The notes below the pieces were generated by a model that saw only the letters and a program-made list of their open reading frames with translations, did no database searches and was not told where the DNA came from. A DNA stretch of 64,000 nt, from NCBI RefSeq assembly GCF_023156535.1, contig NZ_JALNMH010000002.1, forward strand, positions 403,630 through 467,629, given 5' to 3'. This stretch comes from Pseudomarimonas salicorniae. Lineage in GTDB: Bacteria; Pseudomonadota; Gammaproteobacteria; Xanthomonadales; Xanthomonadaceae. Position numbers and translations under genes: made by a program. The number at the start of each line of letters is the position of its first letter. The first letter of the stretch is position 1. Of this stretch, positions 8,774 to 17,906 are shown one piece after another.

Positions 8774-10375
8774 TCATCCGCCGCAGCCGCGCTCGGCCTC
8801 CCAGTCCTCAAGCCGCCTGCCCAGCGTCCGGCGCAGCGGATCGAGCAACGCTCCGTACCGCTTCCAGCGCCCGACCGAGCTGCGGTAGAGCGGCTGGCGC
8901 ACCTGAACCGAACTGGCCGTGGCGACCGGCGCCGCATTGCGATGGAAGTCGAGGCAGGCGGGATGCCAGTCGAGCCCGCAGTGTTCCAGCAGGCGCCGCG
9001 CCTGAGCCTCCAGTTCGTCGACCACGTCCTCGTAGTGCACTTCGAGCCAGGCCGTTCCCAGCGTGGCCCGCCAATGGCGGCACAGCGCGTCGAAGCCGAG
9101 CCAGTAGCGTCCGCAGTCGGCCAGATCGTAGGCATAGTTGTAGTAGCTGAAGCCGGTGGCGAACAGCTGGCGGTAGTTCGACAGGCAGCTGTCCAGCGGA
9201 TGCCGGCGCAGGCAGATGATCCGCGCCCGCGGCAGCGCGCGGTGGATGAGCCCGGCATAGAAGACGTTCAGCGGCATCTTGTCGATGAAGCGCGGCGTCC
9301 GGCCGGTGCGCGGGCGGGTGCTGTCGAGAAAGGCCTGCCCGACCCCGGACAGCGGATGCAGCGCGGCCGAGCGCAACGTATCGGCATCCAGCACATGGCG
9401 GCCGGGCGTGGCCACGCAGCGTTTCACCGCCACCGCGAAGTGGGTCAGTTCGCCGGCAGCGAACACCTCCGGGTGCGAGGACAGGATGCGTTCGACCAGG
9501 GTGGTACCGGTGCGCGGCAGCCCGACGATGAAGATCGGCTCCTCACTCGGGCAGGCATCCGCCGCCGGCCGCGCCGGATCGATGCGCAGGGCGGCCTCGA
9601 ACATGGCAGCGTCGGCCTCGAAGCGGTAGCCCAGCGCCTCGCGCTTGGCTGCCTTGCCCTGCTCCAGCAGGGCCAAGGCCTCGGCCGGGCGGCCCTCGCG
9701 CTCACGCTGGGCAGCCAGGGCGTGGTGAAGATGCAGGGCGGCATCCGCGTCAAGCCCATCTCGACGCATCTGCTGGTGGAGGCGGGCCTGATCGACCGCG
9801 CCGAGCCCGCCGGCGGCGACCTGGGAAAGCGCGGACCAGGCGCGATGGTCGGCGGGGTCGAGGTCCAGGGCCTGGCGGTACGCGGACTCGGCACCGGAGA
9901 AATCACCCACGAACTGCAGCGCCGAACCCAGGTTGTAGCGATAGCCGGACACTTCCGGCGCCCGCCGGCAGGCTTCGCGGAAGGGTTCGACCGCCTCGTC
10001 CTGGGCGCCGGCGCGGGTCAGCGCCACGCCCAGCGTATCGAAGGTCAGCGCGTCGCGCGGCCCGCAGGCCAGACCGGCGCGGGCCGCCTCCAGTGCCTCC
10101 CGATGCCGCTGCAGCGGCAGCAGGCAGCGTGCGCGCTGTGCGTGGACCTCGGCCTGGGGCGGGCCGGTTGCGAGCACCCGGTCGAACACCTCTACGGCCT
10201 TGGCGAAGTTGTCGTGCTCGGCCGCGATCACGCCGAGCAGGAACAGGGCCTCGGCGCAGCGCGGGTCCTGCTGCAGCAGCGAGATGCAGGTGGCGTGGCA
10301 GCGCTGGAACTCGCGCGCCGCCAGCGCCGCGCGCGCCGCGTCGAGCGCGGCGCGACGGGTTTCGCTAGAGGTCAA
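8774..10375 (-). CDS. Tetratricopeptide-repeat sulfotransferase family protein
   Basis: A 533-residue protein with two parts. Residues 1-260 are TPR helices (typical spacing in NLGSALQFVGDFSGAESAYRQ). Residues 280-500 are a sulfotransferase domain with the PAPS 5'-phosphosulfate loop GLPRTGTT at 285-292 and a 3'-phosphate segment, RRHPLDSCLSNY. It would transfer sulfate from PAPS to an unknown hydroxyl or tyrosine-like acceptor. It starts at TTG 10375, inside the last codons of the TonB receptor gene, with an 11-base overlap, so the two are translationally coupled. Such receptor plus TPR-sulfotransferase pairs recur in Xanthomonadales; their joint function is unresolved. No signal peptide is visible. 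Confidence 0.85.
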   Translation of the reverse strand: MTSSETRRAALDAARAALAAREFQRCHATCISLLQQDPRCAEALFLLGVIAAEHDNFAKAVEVFDRVLATGPPQAEVHAQRARCLLPLQRHREALEAARAGLACGPRDALTFDTLGVALTRAGAQDEAVEPFREACRRAPEVSGYRYNLGSALQFVGDFSGAESAYRQALDLDPADHRAWSALSQVAAGGLGAVDQARLHQQMRRDGLDADAALHLHHALAAQREREGRPAEALALLEQGKAAKREALGYRFEADAAMFEAALRIDPARPAADACPSEEPIFIVGLPRTGTTLVERILSSHPEVFAAGELTHFAVAVKRCVATPGRHVLDADTLRSAALHPLSGVGQAFLDSTRPRTGRTPRFIDKMPLNVFYAGLIHRALPRARIICLRRHPLDSCLSNYRQLFATGFSYYNYAYDLADCGRYWLGFDALCRHWRATLGTAWLEVHYEDVVDELEAQARRLLEHCGLDWHPACLDFHRNAAPVATASSVQVRQPLYRSSVGRWKRYGALLDPLRRTLGRRLEDWEAERGCGG

Positions 10376-12815
10376 AGTAGTAGACGAAACTAAGCCCCAC
10401 CTCCCGCGGCCGCAGCACGTCGTGGTAGTAGCGACGCACGGTGACAGGGTCGCCGTTCTCGTCGCTCACCGTCTGCACGTAGGGCCGACTGCTGCGCGCG
10501 CCGGTGCGGGCGAACCTGTCGAGCACGTTCTCGGCATACAGGGTCACCGACCAGTTGTAGCCATCGAGCACCAGCGATGCGTTGTGCACGGCAAAGCCCG
10601 GGAGCTTCTCGCCATCCGCGCGCCCGCCGGTGCGGGTGAGGATGTTGCCGATGGCCGAGACGCCGTAGTTGAAGGTCAGGTAGCGATCTCCTTCCAGCTC
10701 CATCAGGTAGCTGGCGAACAGGTTGGCCTGCTTCTCGGGCGAGCCTGGCAGGCGGTCGCCGGCGCGGCCGTCGACGTCGATGCGCGGGCTGAAGCCGGGC
10801 GGCGCGATGGTATTGAGCAGACCTGGCGCGTCCTCGGTCAGCTCGGCCCGGGTATAGGCGAAGCTGCCGCGCAGGCTGAGGAAGTCGGTCAGCAGGGCGT
10901 TGAAGTTGACCTCGATGCCCTGCGACTCGGCGCCCTCGCCGTTGCGGGTGATCGGCAGGGCCGCGTTCTCCGTCGTGCCGGCCAGCTGCGGATCCTCCCA
11001 GTCGATGTGGTAGATCGATCCGTTGAGGGTCAGCCGGCGATCGAACAGCTGCGTGCGCAGGCCCATCTCGTAATTGGTGGTCTTGTCCGGGAAGAACTGG
11101 AGCTCGTCCGGCAGCGCGCAGGCGATCTGGTTCGGCGGCAGCGGATCCGGGCAGGGTGCGATGCCGTTCGAGTTGCCGATCCGGTAGCCCTCGCTGACCG
11201 TGAAGTAGCCCAGCACTGCCTCGCTGAACTGGTAGGAGGTGTTGAACTTGAACAGGTTGCCGCTATCCGACTGTCCGCCCTGTTCGAAATCGAGGTTGAT
11301 CTCATCGGGGCCGGCGCCGCCGAACACCGAGTTGAACAGCGGGAAGTCCACCGCGTCCTGGGTATCGAGGTCGTAGTCGTAGAAACGCGCGCCGACCGTG
11401 ACCTGCCAGCGATCGGTGAACTCGTAGCCCAGCTCGCCGAAGATCGCCTTCTCCTTGAGGTCGGTGCGGTTGACCGAGAAATACTCGAGGTTGTCCGGGC
11501 GGCCGCCGCCGAGGTACTGGCTGTAGCCCGGGGTGAACTCGCGCGACTGGGCGTCCACCTTCAGCTCGTTGTAGAAGCCGCCGAGGATCCAGCTCAGCGG
11601 GCCCTCGTCGGTGGAGACCAGGCGCAGCTCCTGGTTAAGGGTGCGCTCGTCCTGATCCTCGCGGGTGAAGGCGGCGAAGGCCGGGAAGGCCTCGTAGCTG
11701 TACTCGAGGGTGATCAGCAGGTCGGTCTGGTCGCGCTGGCCGCGCTCGTCATAGGTGCTGTAGCCGGTCGCCGAGGTGAGCTCGGCAAAACCGAGGTCGG
11801 CGGTAATCTCGAGCGCGGTGAGCGCGTTCTCGCGGTCGTTGGGCTCGAGGAAGCGGTGCGCGGACTCGTAGCGGCCGGTGTTGAAGGCCACCTCGTGGTT
11901 GATGGTCCGGGCGCCGACTTCCTGGCTCTGGTAGTAGTGGGTGAGGTTCACGTCCACCGAGTCCACCGGCAGCCAGCGGAAGCCCAATCGCGTGGTCAGG
12001 GTCTGCTGGTCGTCGGCGTCCTTGCGCTGGCGCAGGTTGTCGCTTTCGCGGCCCGGGGCCGGCTCGGGGTCCGACACGCCCGGCTGGCGCACAAGGAAGT
12101 TGTAGTCGATGAAGCCCGGATCATCGAGATAGTTGACGTTGGCGCGCAGGGCGAAGGTCTCGCCGAGCGGGATGTTCAGGGTGCTGCCACCCTTGACGCC
12201 GATGCCGCCGCTCTTGGACAGGCCGTAGCCCGAGCCGCGAACCTCGACGGTGCTGGCGTTCATTTCCGGGCGCTTGGGGATGTAGCGGATCGCGCCGCCC
12301 AGCGTGCCGGCACCGTACAGCGTGCCCTGCGGGCCGAGCAGCACCTCGACCCGCTCCAGGTCCTCCATGCGCAGGTCGACGTACAGCGGAATCTCGCCGA
12401 TGTAGGTGGCCACCGTGCCGCCGCTGCCATTGCCCAGCGCCTCGGAGGCGGCGACCGGGTCGGCATTCAGGCCGCGGACGATGATCTGGTTCGACGCGCG
12501 TGCGCCCTGGTCTAGCACGAACAGGCCCGGCACCACGCGGCCCAGCTCGGCGAGGCTGCCAACGCCCTGCTGGCGCAGGTTCTCGCCGTCGATGGCGGAA
12601 ATGTTCAGCGGCACTTCCTGCGCGCTCTTGGCGCGGCGGGTGGCGGTGACCACCAGCGCCTCCAGCTCCTTGGCCTTGCGCTCCTCGGCGCCGGGCCCGG
12701 CGGGCTCCTCGGCAAGCGCCGGCGCGGACAGGCCGGCGCCGAGCAGCAGCGCCGAGATCGCTGCGGCGAGCTGCGAACGGCGTGGCACCCCACGCCGGAT
12801 GGTGGACCTGTTCAT
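10365..12815 (-). CDS. TonB-dependent outer membrane receptor
   Basis: An 816-residue receptor with signal peptide (LAAAISALLLGAGLSAPALA) and a TonB-box-like LEALVVTATRR just after it. A plug domain is recognisable by NQIIVRGL and VEVLLGPQGTLYGAGTLGGAIRYI, followed by a C-terminal 22-strand barrel with alternating aromatic strands ending in SFVYYFDL. ATG 12815 follows a plausible Shine-Dalgarno and is preferred over the longer upstream frame. It imports an unknown ligand across the outer membrane using TonB energy. The downstream TPR-sulfotransferase overlaps it and may act on, or with, the imported compound. Confidence 0.9.
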   Translation of the reverse strand: MNRSTIRRGVPRRSQLAAAISALLLGAGLSAPALAEEPAGPGAEERKAKELEALVVTATRRAKSAQEVPLNISAIDGENLRQQGVGSLAELGRVVPGLFVLDQGARASNQIIVRGLNADPVAASEALGNGSGGTVATYIGEIPLYVDLRMEDLERVEVLLGPQGTLYGAGTLGGAIRYIPKRPEMNASTVEVRGSGYGLSKSGGIGVKGGSTLNIPLGETFALRANVNYLDDPGFIDYNFLVRQPGVSDPEPAPGRESDNLRQRKDADDQQTLTTRLGFRWLPVDSVDVNLTHYYQSQEVGARTINHEVAFNTGRYESAHRFLEPNDRENALTALEITADLGFAELTSATGYSTYDERGQRDQTDLLITLEYSYEAFPAFAAFTREDQDERTLNQELRLVSTDEGPLSWILGGFYNELKVDAQSREFTPGYSQYLGGGRPDNLEYFSVNRTDLKEKAIFGELGYEFTDRWQVTVGARFYDYDLDTQDAVDFPLFNSVFGGAGPDEINLDFEQGGQSDSGNLFKFNTSYQFSEAVLGYFTVSEGYRIGNSNGIAPCPDPLPPNQIACALPDELQFFPDKTTNYEMGLRTQLFDRRLTLNGSIYHIDWEDPQLAGTTENAALPITRNGEGAESQGIEVNFNALLTDFLSLRGSFAYTRAELTEDAPGLLNTIAPPGFSPRIDVDGRAGDRLPGSPEKQANLFASYLMELEGDRYLTFNYGVSAIGNILTRTGGRADGEKLPGFAVHNASLVLDGYNWSVTLYAENVLDRFARTGARSSRPYVQTVSDENGDPVTVRRYYHDVLRPREVGLSFVYYFDL

Positions 12816-12982
12816 GCTACCCCCGGGATGTCTGGACTGGTTGATCGTCGCCGGGGAAGGCCCTCCCGCGTCCCGCGGCCGGAGCAGTCTCTCCGTCCCC
12901 CGCCCGGCCCGCAACCAGGAAATTGCCCCCGGCTGGCGCAGGCTGGCTACACTCGCGTGCATTCCCCCGGCAGCCGATCACC

Positions 12983-13831
12983 GTGAGCTTGCGCAAACGA
13001 CTGGCCGAGTACGGCTTCGAGTCCAATGATGACTACGACTTCGCCCTGCGCTGCCTGTTCGAGGCCGAGCTGGGGCACCTCCGGGTGCTGCATGTCGACG
13101 GCAGTGCGGGGCGGCGCAAGACCGCCTTTGCGCACGCGCTGGGCCACGCCCTGGCCTACGATCATGTCCTGTACCACGACTTCAGCCGCCCGGAGCCGCC
13201 GCCGCCCGCGCGCTCGTTGAGCCTGGTCGAGGAGGCGGCCGGTGGCCCGCCGGAACCCGCGCTCGGTGCCTTCGAGCGGGTGGTGACCGAGGCATGCGCC
13301 TATTCGGAGGCAGCACGCACCCTGCTGATCCTCGACCAGCTGCAGGCCGCCCCGTTCGCCGACCACCTGCGCCTGGTCGGCTTTGTCGAGGATGGTGAGT
13401 GGTCGGCGGGCAACGCCAGTGTCCACGCCAACCCGCGCAATTTCCTGCTCGCCCTGATCAGCGAAGAGCCGATCTACCACTCGCTGGCCCGACGCAGCTA
13501 CCGGGTCTGGACCAATGCCGAGCGCGCCTACCTCGCCTATCGCGCGGAAGACTTCGGCCTGCCGACCGAGGCGCAGCCGCTGCTAGCCGCGCTGGCCGAG
13601 GTATTCACGGCGATTGACGCCTCGCCGACACCGCGCGAGCTGTCGCGCCTGCTCGACGACCTGCTTCACCGGGTGCGCAGCGAGGAACAGCTCCGACAGT
13701 CGATCTTCGGCTGGACCGAGGGGATCGATCGGGAAAGTCTGATCGCTCCGGCCCTCAACCCCTTGTTTCAGCAGGCGCTGGACGCGCTGGAGCAGCTTCT
13801 GGGCGCCGACCGGGTCGAGCTGGAAAGCTGA
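12983..13831 (+). CDS. Putative P-loop NTPase of unknown function
   Basis: About 282 residues, starting at GTG 12983 (VSLRKRLAEYGF). Residues 35-50 contain VDGSAGRRKTAF, which resembles a Walker A loop of the GxxGxGK[ST] type with the last glycine replaced by arginine. A hydrophobic strand, TLLILDQLQ, near residue 120 could be Walker B. The C-terminal part is helical and contains LSRLLDDLLHRVR. I do not recognise a named family. A -10-like TACACT is at 12948-12953. The gene diverges from the first TonB receptor and precedes the second, separated from the latter by 164 bp. ATPase activity is uncertain because of the altered loop. Confidence 0.6.
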   Translation: MSLRKRLAEYGFESNDDYDFALRCLFEAELGHLRVLHVDGSAGRRKTAFAHALGHALAYDHVLYHDFSRPEPPPPARSLSLVEEAAGGPPEPALGAFERVVTEACAYSEAARTLLILDQLQAAPFADHLRLVGFVEDGEWSAGNASVHANPRNFLLALISEEPIYHSLARRSYRVWTNAERAYLAYRAEDFGLPTEAQPLLAALAEVFTAIDASPTPRELSRLLDDLLHRVRSEEQLRQSIFGWTEGIDRESLIAPALNPLFQQALDALEQLLGADRVELES

Positions 13832-13995
13832 ACGGCACCCAAACCCAGGCCTTGGGTACGGGTCTTTCCCTATACAAGTTGTGCCGGAAACGTTAAAAAC
13901 CCGTGACGTCGGGAGGGGAACCCAGGGGGGCTGGTTCCCGACGCAGTTCACGGCGCGCACGGCGCGTCCCACACGAAAACCACGCGGAGCACTGC

Positions 13996-16863
13996 ATGAA
14001 GTCGAATCGTACGCCGTTGTCGACGGGCATCCGTCGCGCACTCTGGATGAGCCTGGCCGTCGCTGCACCCGCGGTCCTGCCCGCGCTGGCGGTCGCCCAG
14101 GACGCCGCCACCCTCGATCGCGTCGAAGTGACCGGGTCGCGGATCAAGAAGGCCGAAATCGAAGGCCAGACGCCGATCACCACGATCAGCCGCGAGGACA
14201 TCGCCCGCACCGGCCTCACCTCGGTGGCCGATATCGTCCAGCAGCTGACCGGCTCCGGCTCGTCCCTGAACACCAAGTTCAACTCGAGCGGAAACTTCGG
14301 CTTCCCGCCCGACGGCTCCGGCGTCGGCGCCGGCTCGGCCACCGTGGACCTGCGCCACCTCGGCACCAAGCGCGTGCTGATCCTGGTCGACGGCATCCGC
14401 TGGGTGAATGAGGCCTCGGCCTCGGGCGTGTCCAGCTCCACCGACCTCAACACCATCCCGGTTGCGATCATCGAGCGCATCGAGGTGCTTGAGGACGGCG
14501 CTTCCTCGATCTACGGTTCCGACGCCATCGCCGGCGTGGTGAACATCATCACCCGCAAGAGCTTCGACGGCGCCTCGGCCTCGGTCTACTACGGCGAGTA
14601 CGAGGAAGGCGGCGACACCAAGGCCGGCGAGATCGCCTTTGGCGGCACCGGCGACAACTTCAGCTTCTTCATGGCCGCCAGCCACAATGAGCAGGACGGC
14701 ATCAGCTCGACGGTCTACGGCCCGTCCTCGGTACCGGTTCCCGGCACCGGGCTGACCTTCGGCAGTTCGGCCACCCCGAACGGCCGCTTCATCTTCACCG
14801 ACCCGAACACCGGCGTAACCCGCAACATCACCACGCCGAACGGCCAGTTCTTCCCGAACGGTCCGCGCTACCCGCAGGACTTCATCCCGTTCACCACCGC
14901 GACGCGCTTCAACTTCTCCCAGTTCAACCTGATGCTGACCCCGAACGAGCGCAAGGGCGTGTTCGGGCAGACCACCTTCAGCTTCGACAACGGCGTGAAC
15001 TGGTACACCCGGGTGCTCTACAACACCCGCGAGTCGCTGAACCAGGCCGCCCCTGAGCCGATCTTCCTCGGCCCGGGCGCCGGCACCGGAAACCCGTATG
15101 CCGACAACATCCTGATTTCGGCCAGCAATCCGTTCAATCCGTTCGGCTTCGACCTGATCTCCAGCGGCCCCGGCGCCAACCTGGTGCTGGTCGGCCGGCG
15201 TCCGATCGAAGGCGGCCCGCGCCGCTTCTTCCAGGACGTCGACACCTGGTACATCGCCACCGGCCTCGAGGGCATGTTCGAGCTGGGTGACCGCGCGCTG
15301 TTCTGGGACCTGAACTTCGTCCGCAGCAAGAACGAGGCGAACCAGACCAACTTCGGCTCGTACAACATCCGCCGGATCAACCTGGCCCTCGGCCCGGTGG
15401 CGGCCTGCAACGCCGATCCGCAGTGCGTCCCGCTCAACATCTTCAGCGGCCCCGGCTCGATCACCCCGGCGATGCTGAACTACATCCAGCCGGTGGTCCG
15501 CGACTTCAGCGAGAACGAGCTGCGCCTGCTCTCGTTCAACGTCTCGGGCGATCTGTTCGACATGCCGGCCGGCCCGCTGGCCTTCGCCGCGGGCGTCGAG
15601 CAGCGCAACCAGAAGGGCCAGTACCGTCCGGACGCGCTGACCGTCGCCGGTGAATACAACGGCGTGCCCTCGCAGCCCACCCGCGGCGGCTACGACGTCG
15701 ACGAGTACTACCTGGAGTTCAGCATCCCGGTGTACGAGGCGGGCTCCTCGCGGCTCGACCTCAGCGCCGCCGGTCGCTACTCCGATTACTCGACCTTCGG
15801 CGGCGAAACCACCGGCAAGCTCGGCCTGCGCTGGCAGCTGTCCGAGGAGTTCCTGTTCCGTGGCACCTTCGCCGAGGGCTTCCGCGCCCCGTCGATCGGC
15901 GAGCTGTTCGGCGCCGCCGCACGCTTCGATGCCACCCTCGATGATCCCTGCCAGATCGGCCTCGACGGCTCGCCGCCCACTGCGCCGGCCGCCAACTGCC
16001 GCGCGCTGGGCGTGCCGGTCGGATCGCAGCAGATCAACTCGCAGATCTCGGTGACCACCGGCGGTAACCCGAACCTCGACCCCGAGCTCTCGGACAGCTT
16101 CACCACCGGCTTTGTGTGGAGCCCGGCCTTCGCCAGCAACACCGCCTGGTCCGAGCGCCTGGACTTCGAGTTCACCTACTACCGCCACGAGGTCGAGGGC
16201 GCCATCCAGGCCATCGACGCGCAGACCCAGCTCGACCTCTGCGCGGCGACGCTGGAACAGCAGTTCTGCAACGGCATCACCCGTGCCACCACCGGCGACA
16301 TCAACGGCTTCGCCAACCAGCTGGTCAACTTCGGCAAGATCGAAACCGACGGCTACGACTTCGACGTCTTCTGGACCCTTCCGGAGACCGACATCGGCCA
16401 GTTCAAGGTCAGCTGGAGCACCACCATCGTCGACGACTACGAGGCGGTGGATGGCCTCGGCACCCTGCAGCCGCAGGGCGTGGGCGTCGAGGTCAACGAC
16501 TCGGCCATCCCCGAGTGGACCTCGAACATCGACGTCGACTGGACCTATGGCGACTTCGTCGCCTCCTGGCGCCTGCGTCACATCAGCGACCTGACCGAGG
16601 ACTGCGGCGATGCCGCCTCGTTTGCGGTCTGCTCCGACCAGGCCAATGGGGTGAACAACCTCGGCTCGACCACGTACCACGACCTGCGCGTGGGCTGGAA
16701 GGCGCCCTGGTTCGAGGGCACCCAGCTGACCCTTGGCGTCAACAACGCCTTCGCCAAGGATCCGCCGATCTGCCTGTCGTGCTCGCTGAACGGTTACGAC
16801 GCCTCGACCTACGACCTGCCCGCCGGCCGCTTCATCTACGCCCGCGCCGAGGTCAAGTTCTAA
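13996..16863 (+). CDS. TonB-dependent outer membrane receptor (large, 955 residues)
   Basis: The signal peptide ([19 protein letters not shown]) is followed by [13 protein letters not shown], a TonB-box-like start. A plug domain with [10 protein letters not shown] and [20 protein letters not shown] follows, then a long barrel ending in [11 protein letters not shown] with the expected terminal Phe. Length and motifs fit the large Xanthomonad receptors thought to take up carbohydrates or peptides. The ligand cannot be told. ATG 13996 is selected because it directly precedes the signal peptide. A strong terminator follows at 16893-16921, so the gene is probably the end of its transcript. Confidence 0.92.
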   Translation: MKSNRTPLSTGIRRALWMSLAVAAPAVLPALAVAQDAATLDRVEVTGSRIKKAEIEGQTPITTISREDIARTGLTSVADIVQQLTGSGSSLNTKFNSSGNFGFPPDGSGVGAGSATVDLRHLGTKRVLILVDGIRWVNEASASGVSSSTDLNTIPVAIIERIEVLEDGASSIYGSDAIAGVVNIITRKSFDGASASVYYGEYEEGGDTKAGEIAFGGTGDNFSFFMAASHNEQDGISSTVYGPSSVPVPGTGLTFGSSATPNGRFIFTDPNTGVTRNITTPNGQFFPNGPRYPQDFIPFTTATRFNFSQFNLMLTPNERKGVFGQTTFSFDNGVNWYTRVLYNTRESLNQAAPEPIFLGPGAGTGNPYADNILISASNPFNPFGFDLISSGPGANLVLVGRRPIEGGPRRFFQDVDTWYIATGLEGMFELGDRALFWDLNFVRSKNEANQTNFGSYNIRRINLALGPVAACNADPQCVPLNIFSGPGSITPAMLNYIQPVVRDFSENELRLLSFNVSGDLFDMPAGPLAFAAGVEQRNQKGQYRPDALTVAGEYNGVPSQPTRGGYDVDEYYLEFSIPVYEAGSSRLDLSAAGRYSDYSTFGGETTGKLGLRWQLSEEFLFRGTFAEGFRAPSIGELFGAAARFDATLDDPCQIGLDGSPPTAPAANCRALGVPVGSQQINSQISVTTGGNPNLDPELSDSFTTGFVWSPAFASNTAWSERLDFEFTYYRHEVEGAIQAIDAQTQLDLCAATLEQQFCNGITRATTGDINGFANQLVNFGKIETDGYDFDVFWTLPETDIGQFKVSWSTTIVDDYEAVDGLGTLQPQGVGVEVNDSAIPEWTSNIDVDWTYGDFVASWRLRHISDLTEDCGDAASFAVCSDQANGVNNLGSTTYHDLRVGWKAPWFEGTQLTLGVNNAFAKDPPICLSCSLNGYDASTYDLPAGRFIYARAEVKF

Positions 16864-16892
16864 AGCGACAAGAGCCACCCAGTGGCCCTGCG

Positions 16893-16921
16893 TGCCCCGG
16901 CTTCGGCCGGGGCATTTTTTT
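16893..16921 (+). terminator. Rho-independent terminator after the large TonB receptor
   Basis: A perfect GC stem, TGCCCCGGC and GCCGGGGCA, closes a short TTCG-type loop and runs directly into seven T residues. It lies 30 bases after the receptor stop codon. Confidence 0.92.
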
Positions 16922-16976
16922 GGACGAGCCGACAGGCGCGTTTGGGCGCGAAGTTCGCATTCGCCTCGGTCCCCTG

Positions 16977-17039
16977 TAGGAGCCAGCTTGCTGGCGATAG
17001 ACGCCCCGGATGGGACGATCGCCAGCAAGCTGGCTACTA
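16977..17039. repeat. Palindromic repeat module C, copy 1
   Basis: A hairpin-forming element with outer arms TAGGAGCCAGCTTGCTGGCG and CGCCAGCAAGCTGGCT, loop about 25 bases. The second copy is at 46042-46104. The sequence outside one end (GGGCGCGAAGTTCGCATTCG) is also shared with that copy in reverse complement. Confidence 0.85.
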
Positions 17040-17087
17040 CATTCGGGTGTTGTGGAAGGTCTTCTTCGCGCCCAAACCGGCCTGCCG

Positions 17088-17300
17088 CTAGGCCCCAACC
17101 ATCGACGTCAGGGATCGGCCATTCGCCCGGCGCACCTCGATGCGCTTCCACATCTTCTCGTGGAAGAAATAGGCCACCGTATTGCAGGCCGGCTCGACCA
17201 GAGCCAGGGCACCACCGACGATCACGTCGCCGGTGAAGGCGTAGCCGACCCCGAAGGCAACGCCCATGTGGATGCCGGCGAAGGTGAGGGTTTTGGCCAT
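17088..17300 (-). CDS. DUF2061 small membrane protein
   Basis: A 70-residue protein. DUF2061 members are short predicted membrane proteins with conserved His, Glu and Trp residues. Here the pattern is MAKTLTFAGIHMGVAFGVGYAFTG followed by a second hydrophobic stretch, then YFFHEKMWKRIE. Function is unknown. ATG 17300 is preferred to a longer frame of 93 residues because the extension is polar and not conserved in the family. The gene is bounded on one side by repeat module C and on the other by a composite repeat. Confidence 0.8.
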   Translation of the reverse strand: MAKTLTFAGIHMGVAFGVGYAFTGDVIVGGALALVEPACNTVAYFFHEKMWKRIEVRRANGRSLTSMVGA

Positions 17301-17503
17301 GTCGGTGGCTCCCGGTGGACTGTCAGCAGTATCGCGATCCGTTCTCAATCCAGCCAATGGATTGTCCAAACCTCAACGATAGCCAACCCCTATCGCGACC
17401 CGCCCGCGGATCCGCTTTGTCCCTCGATGCAGGCCAGCGAGCCACGGCGGGGCTCGGCGCCCAGCCAGACCTCGACGCGGCGGGCGGCCTGAGGTCCGGA
17501 ACG

Positions 17504-17748
17504 GGTGCAAATCGGACGTTCGCCACCGACCCCGATCGGGCGGGCTCTTCGTAGGAGCGGACATGGCCGCGACCGCGGAGGTTCGCCCTTGCCCCGGTCT
17601 GTGGAGAACACGCCACGCCGCGGTCGCGCCCATGTGCGCTCCTACAGTCGGGCTTCGTTGGGCTTCAGCGAAGCCTCATAGGGTGCGCCTTGGGCGCACC
17701 GATTCTGAAGTTCGGACGGTACGTCCGGTGCGGCCAGCCGCACCCTAT
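17504..17748. repeat. Composite palindromic repeat (modules A and B, inverted orientation)
   Basis: Most of the roughly 600 bp gene-free stretch 17301-17906 is repeat DNA. The shared flank CCACCGACCCCGATCGGGCG is followed by module A at 17552-17646, whose ends TAGGAGCGGACATGGCCGCG and GGTCGCGCCCATGTGCGCTC pair with each other. A spacer follows, then module B at 17679-17748 (ATAGGGTGCG ends). Compared with the copies at 23391, 45784 and 54932 the whole unit is reversed. No gene is seen in the remainder. Confidence 0.85.
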
Positions 17749-17871
17749 GTGATGTGTGCTTCGCGCCCGATATCCGCATTGCCACGATGCTCGAGGCGCT
17801 CGGGCACGACGCCCGGAGCGGGCGGCGGGCCCGATGGGCGCGTCATCCGCGCTGGGCTGCCGCGGGTGGGC

Positions 17872-17877
17872 TATGCT
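17872..17877 (+). promoter_or_regulatory. Possible -10 element (TATGCT)
   Basis: It is 29 bases upstream of the exported peptidase start. There is no clear -35 box. It belongs to a recurring set of TAnnnT boxes near gene starts in this window. Confidence 0.3.
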
Positions 17878-17906
17878 CCGCGGCCATCTGCTCTACGAGT
17901 CGGTCC

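Noticed and set aside
8111..10393. 760-codon plus-strand frame opposite cyclophilin and the TPR-sulfotransferase
   Set aside because: It spans two well-supported minus-strand genes and has low-complexity Arg/Gly/Ala/Gln composition without domains.
13948..17151. Very long open frame on the minus strand (over 1000 codons) opposite the large TonB receptor
   Set aside because: It is an antisense shadow caused by high GC and third-position bias. Its translation lacks domains, whereas the plus strand gives a complete TonB receptor with signal peptide and terminator.
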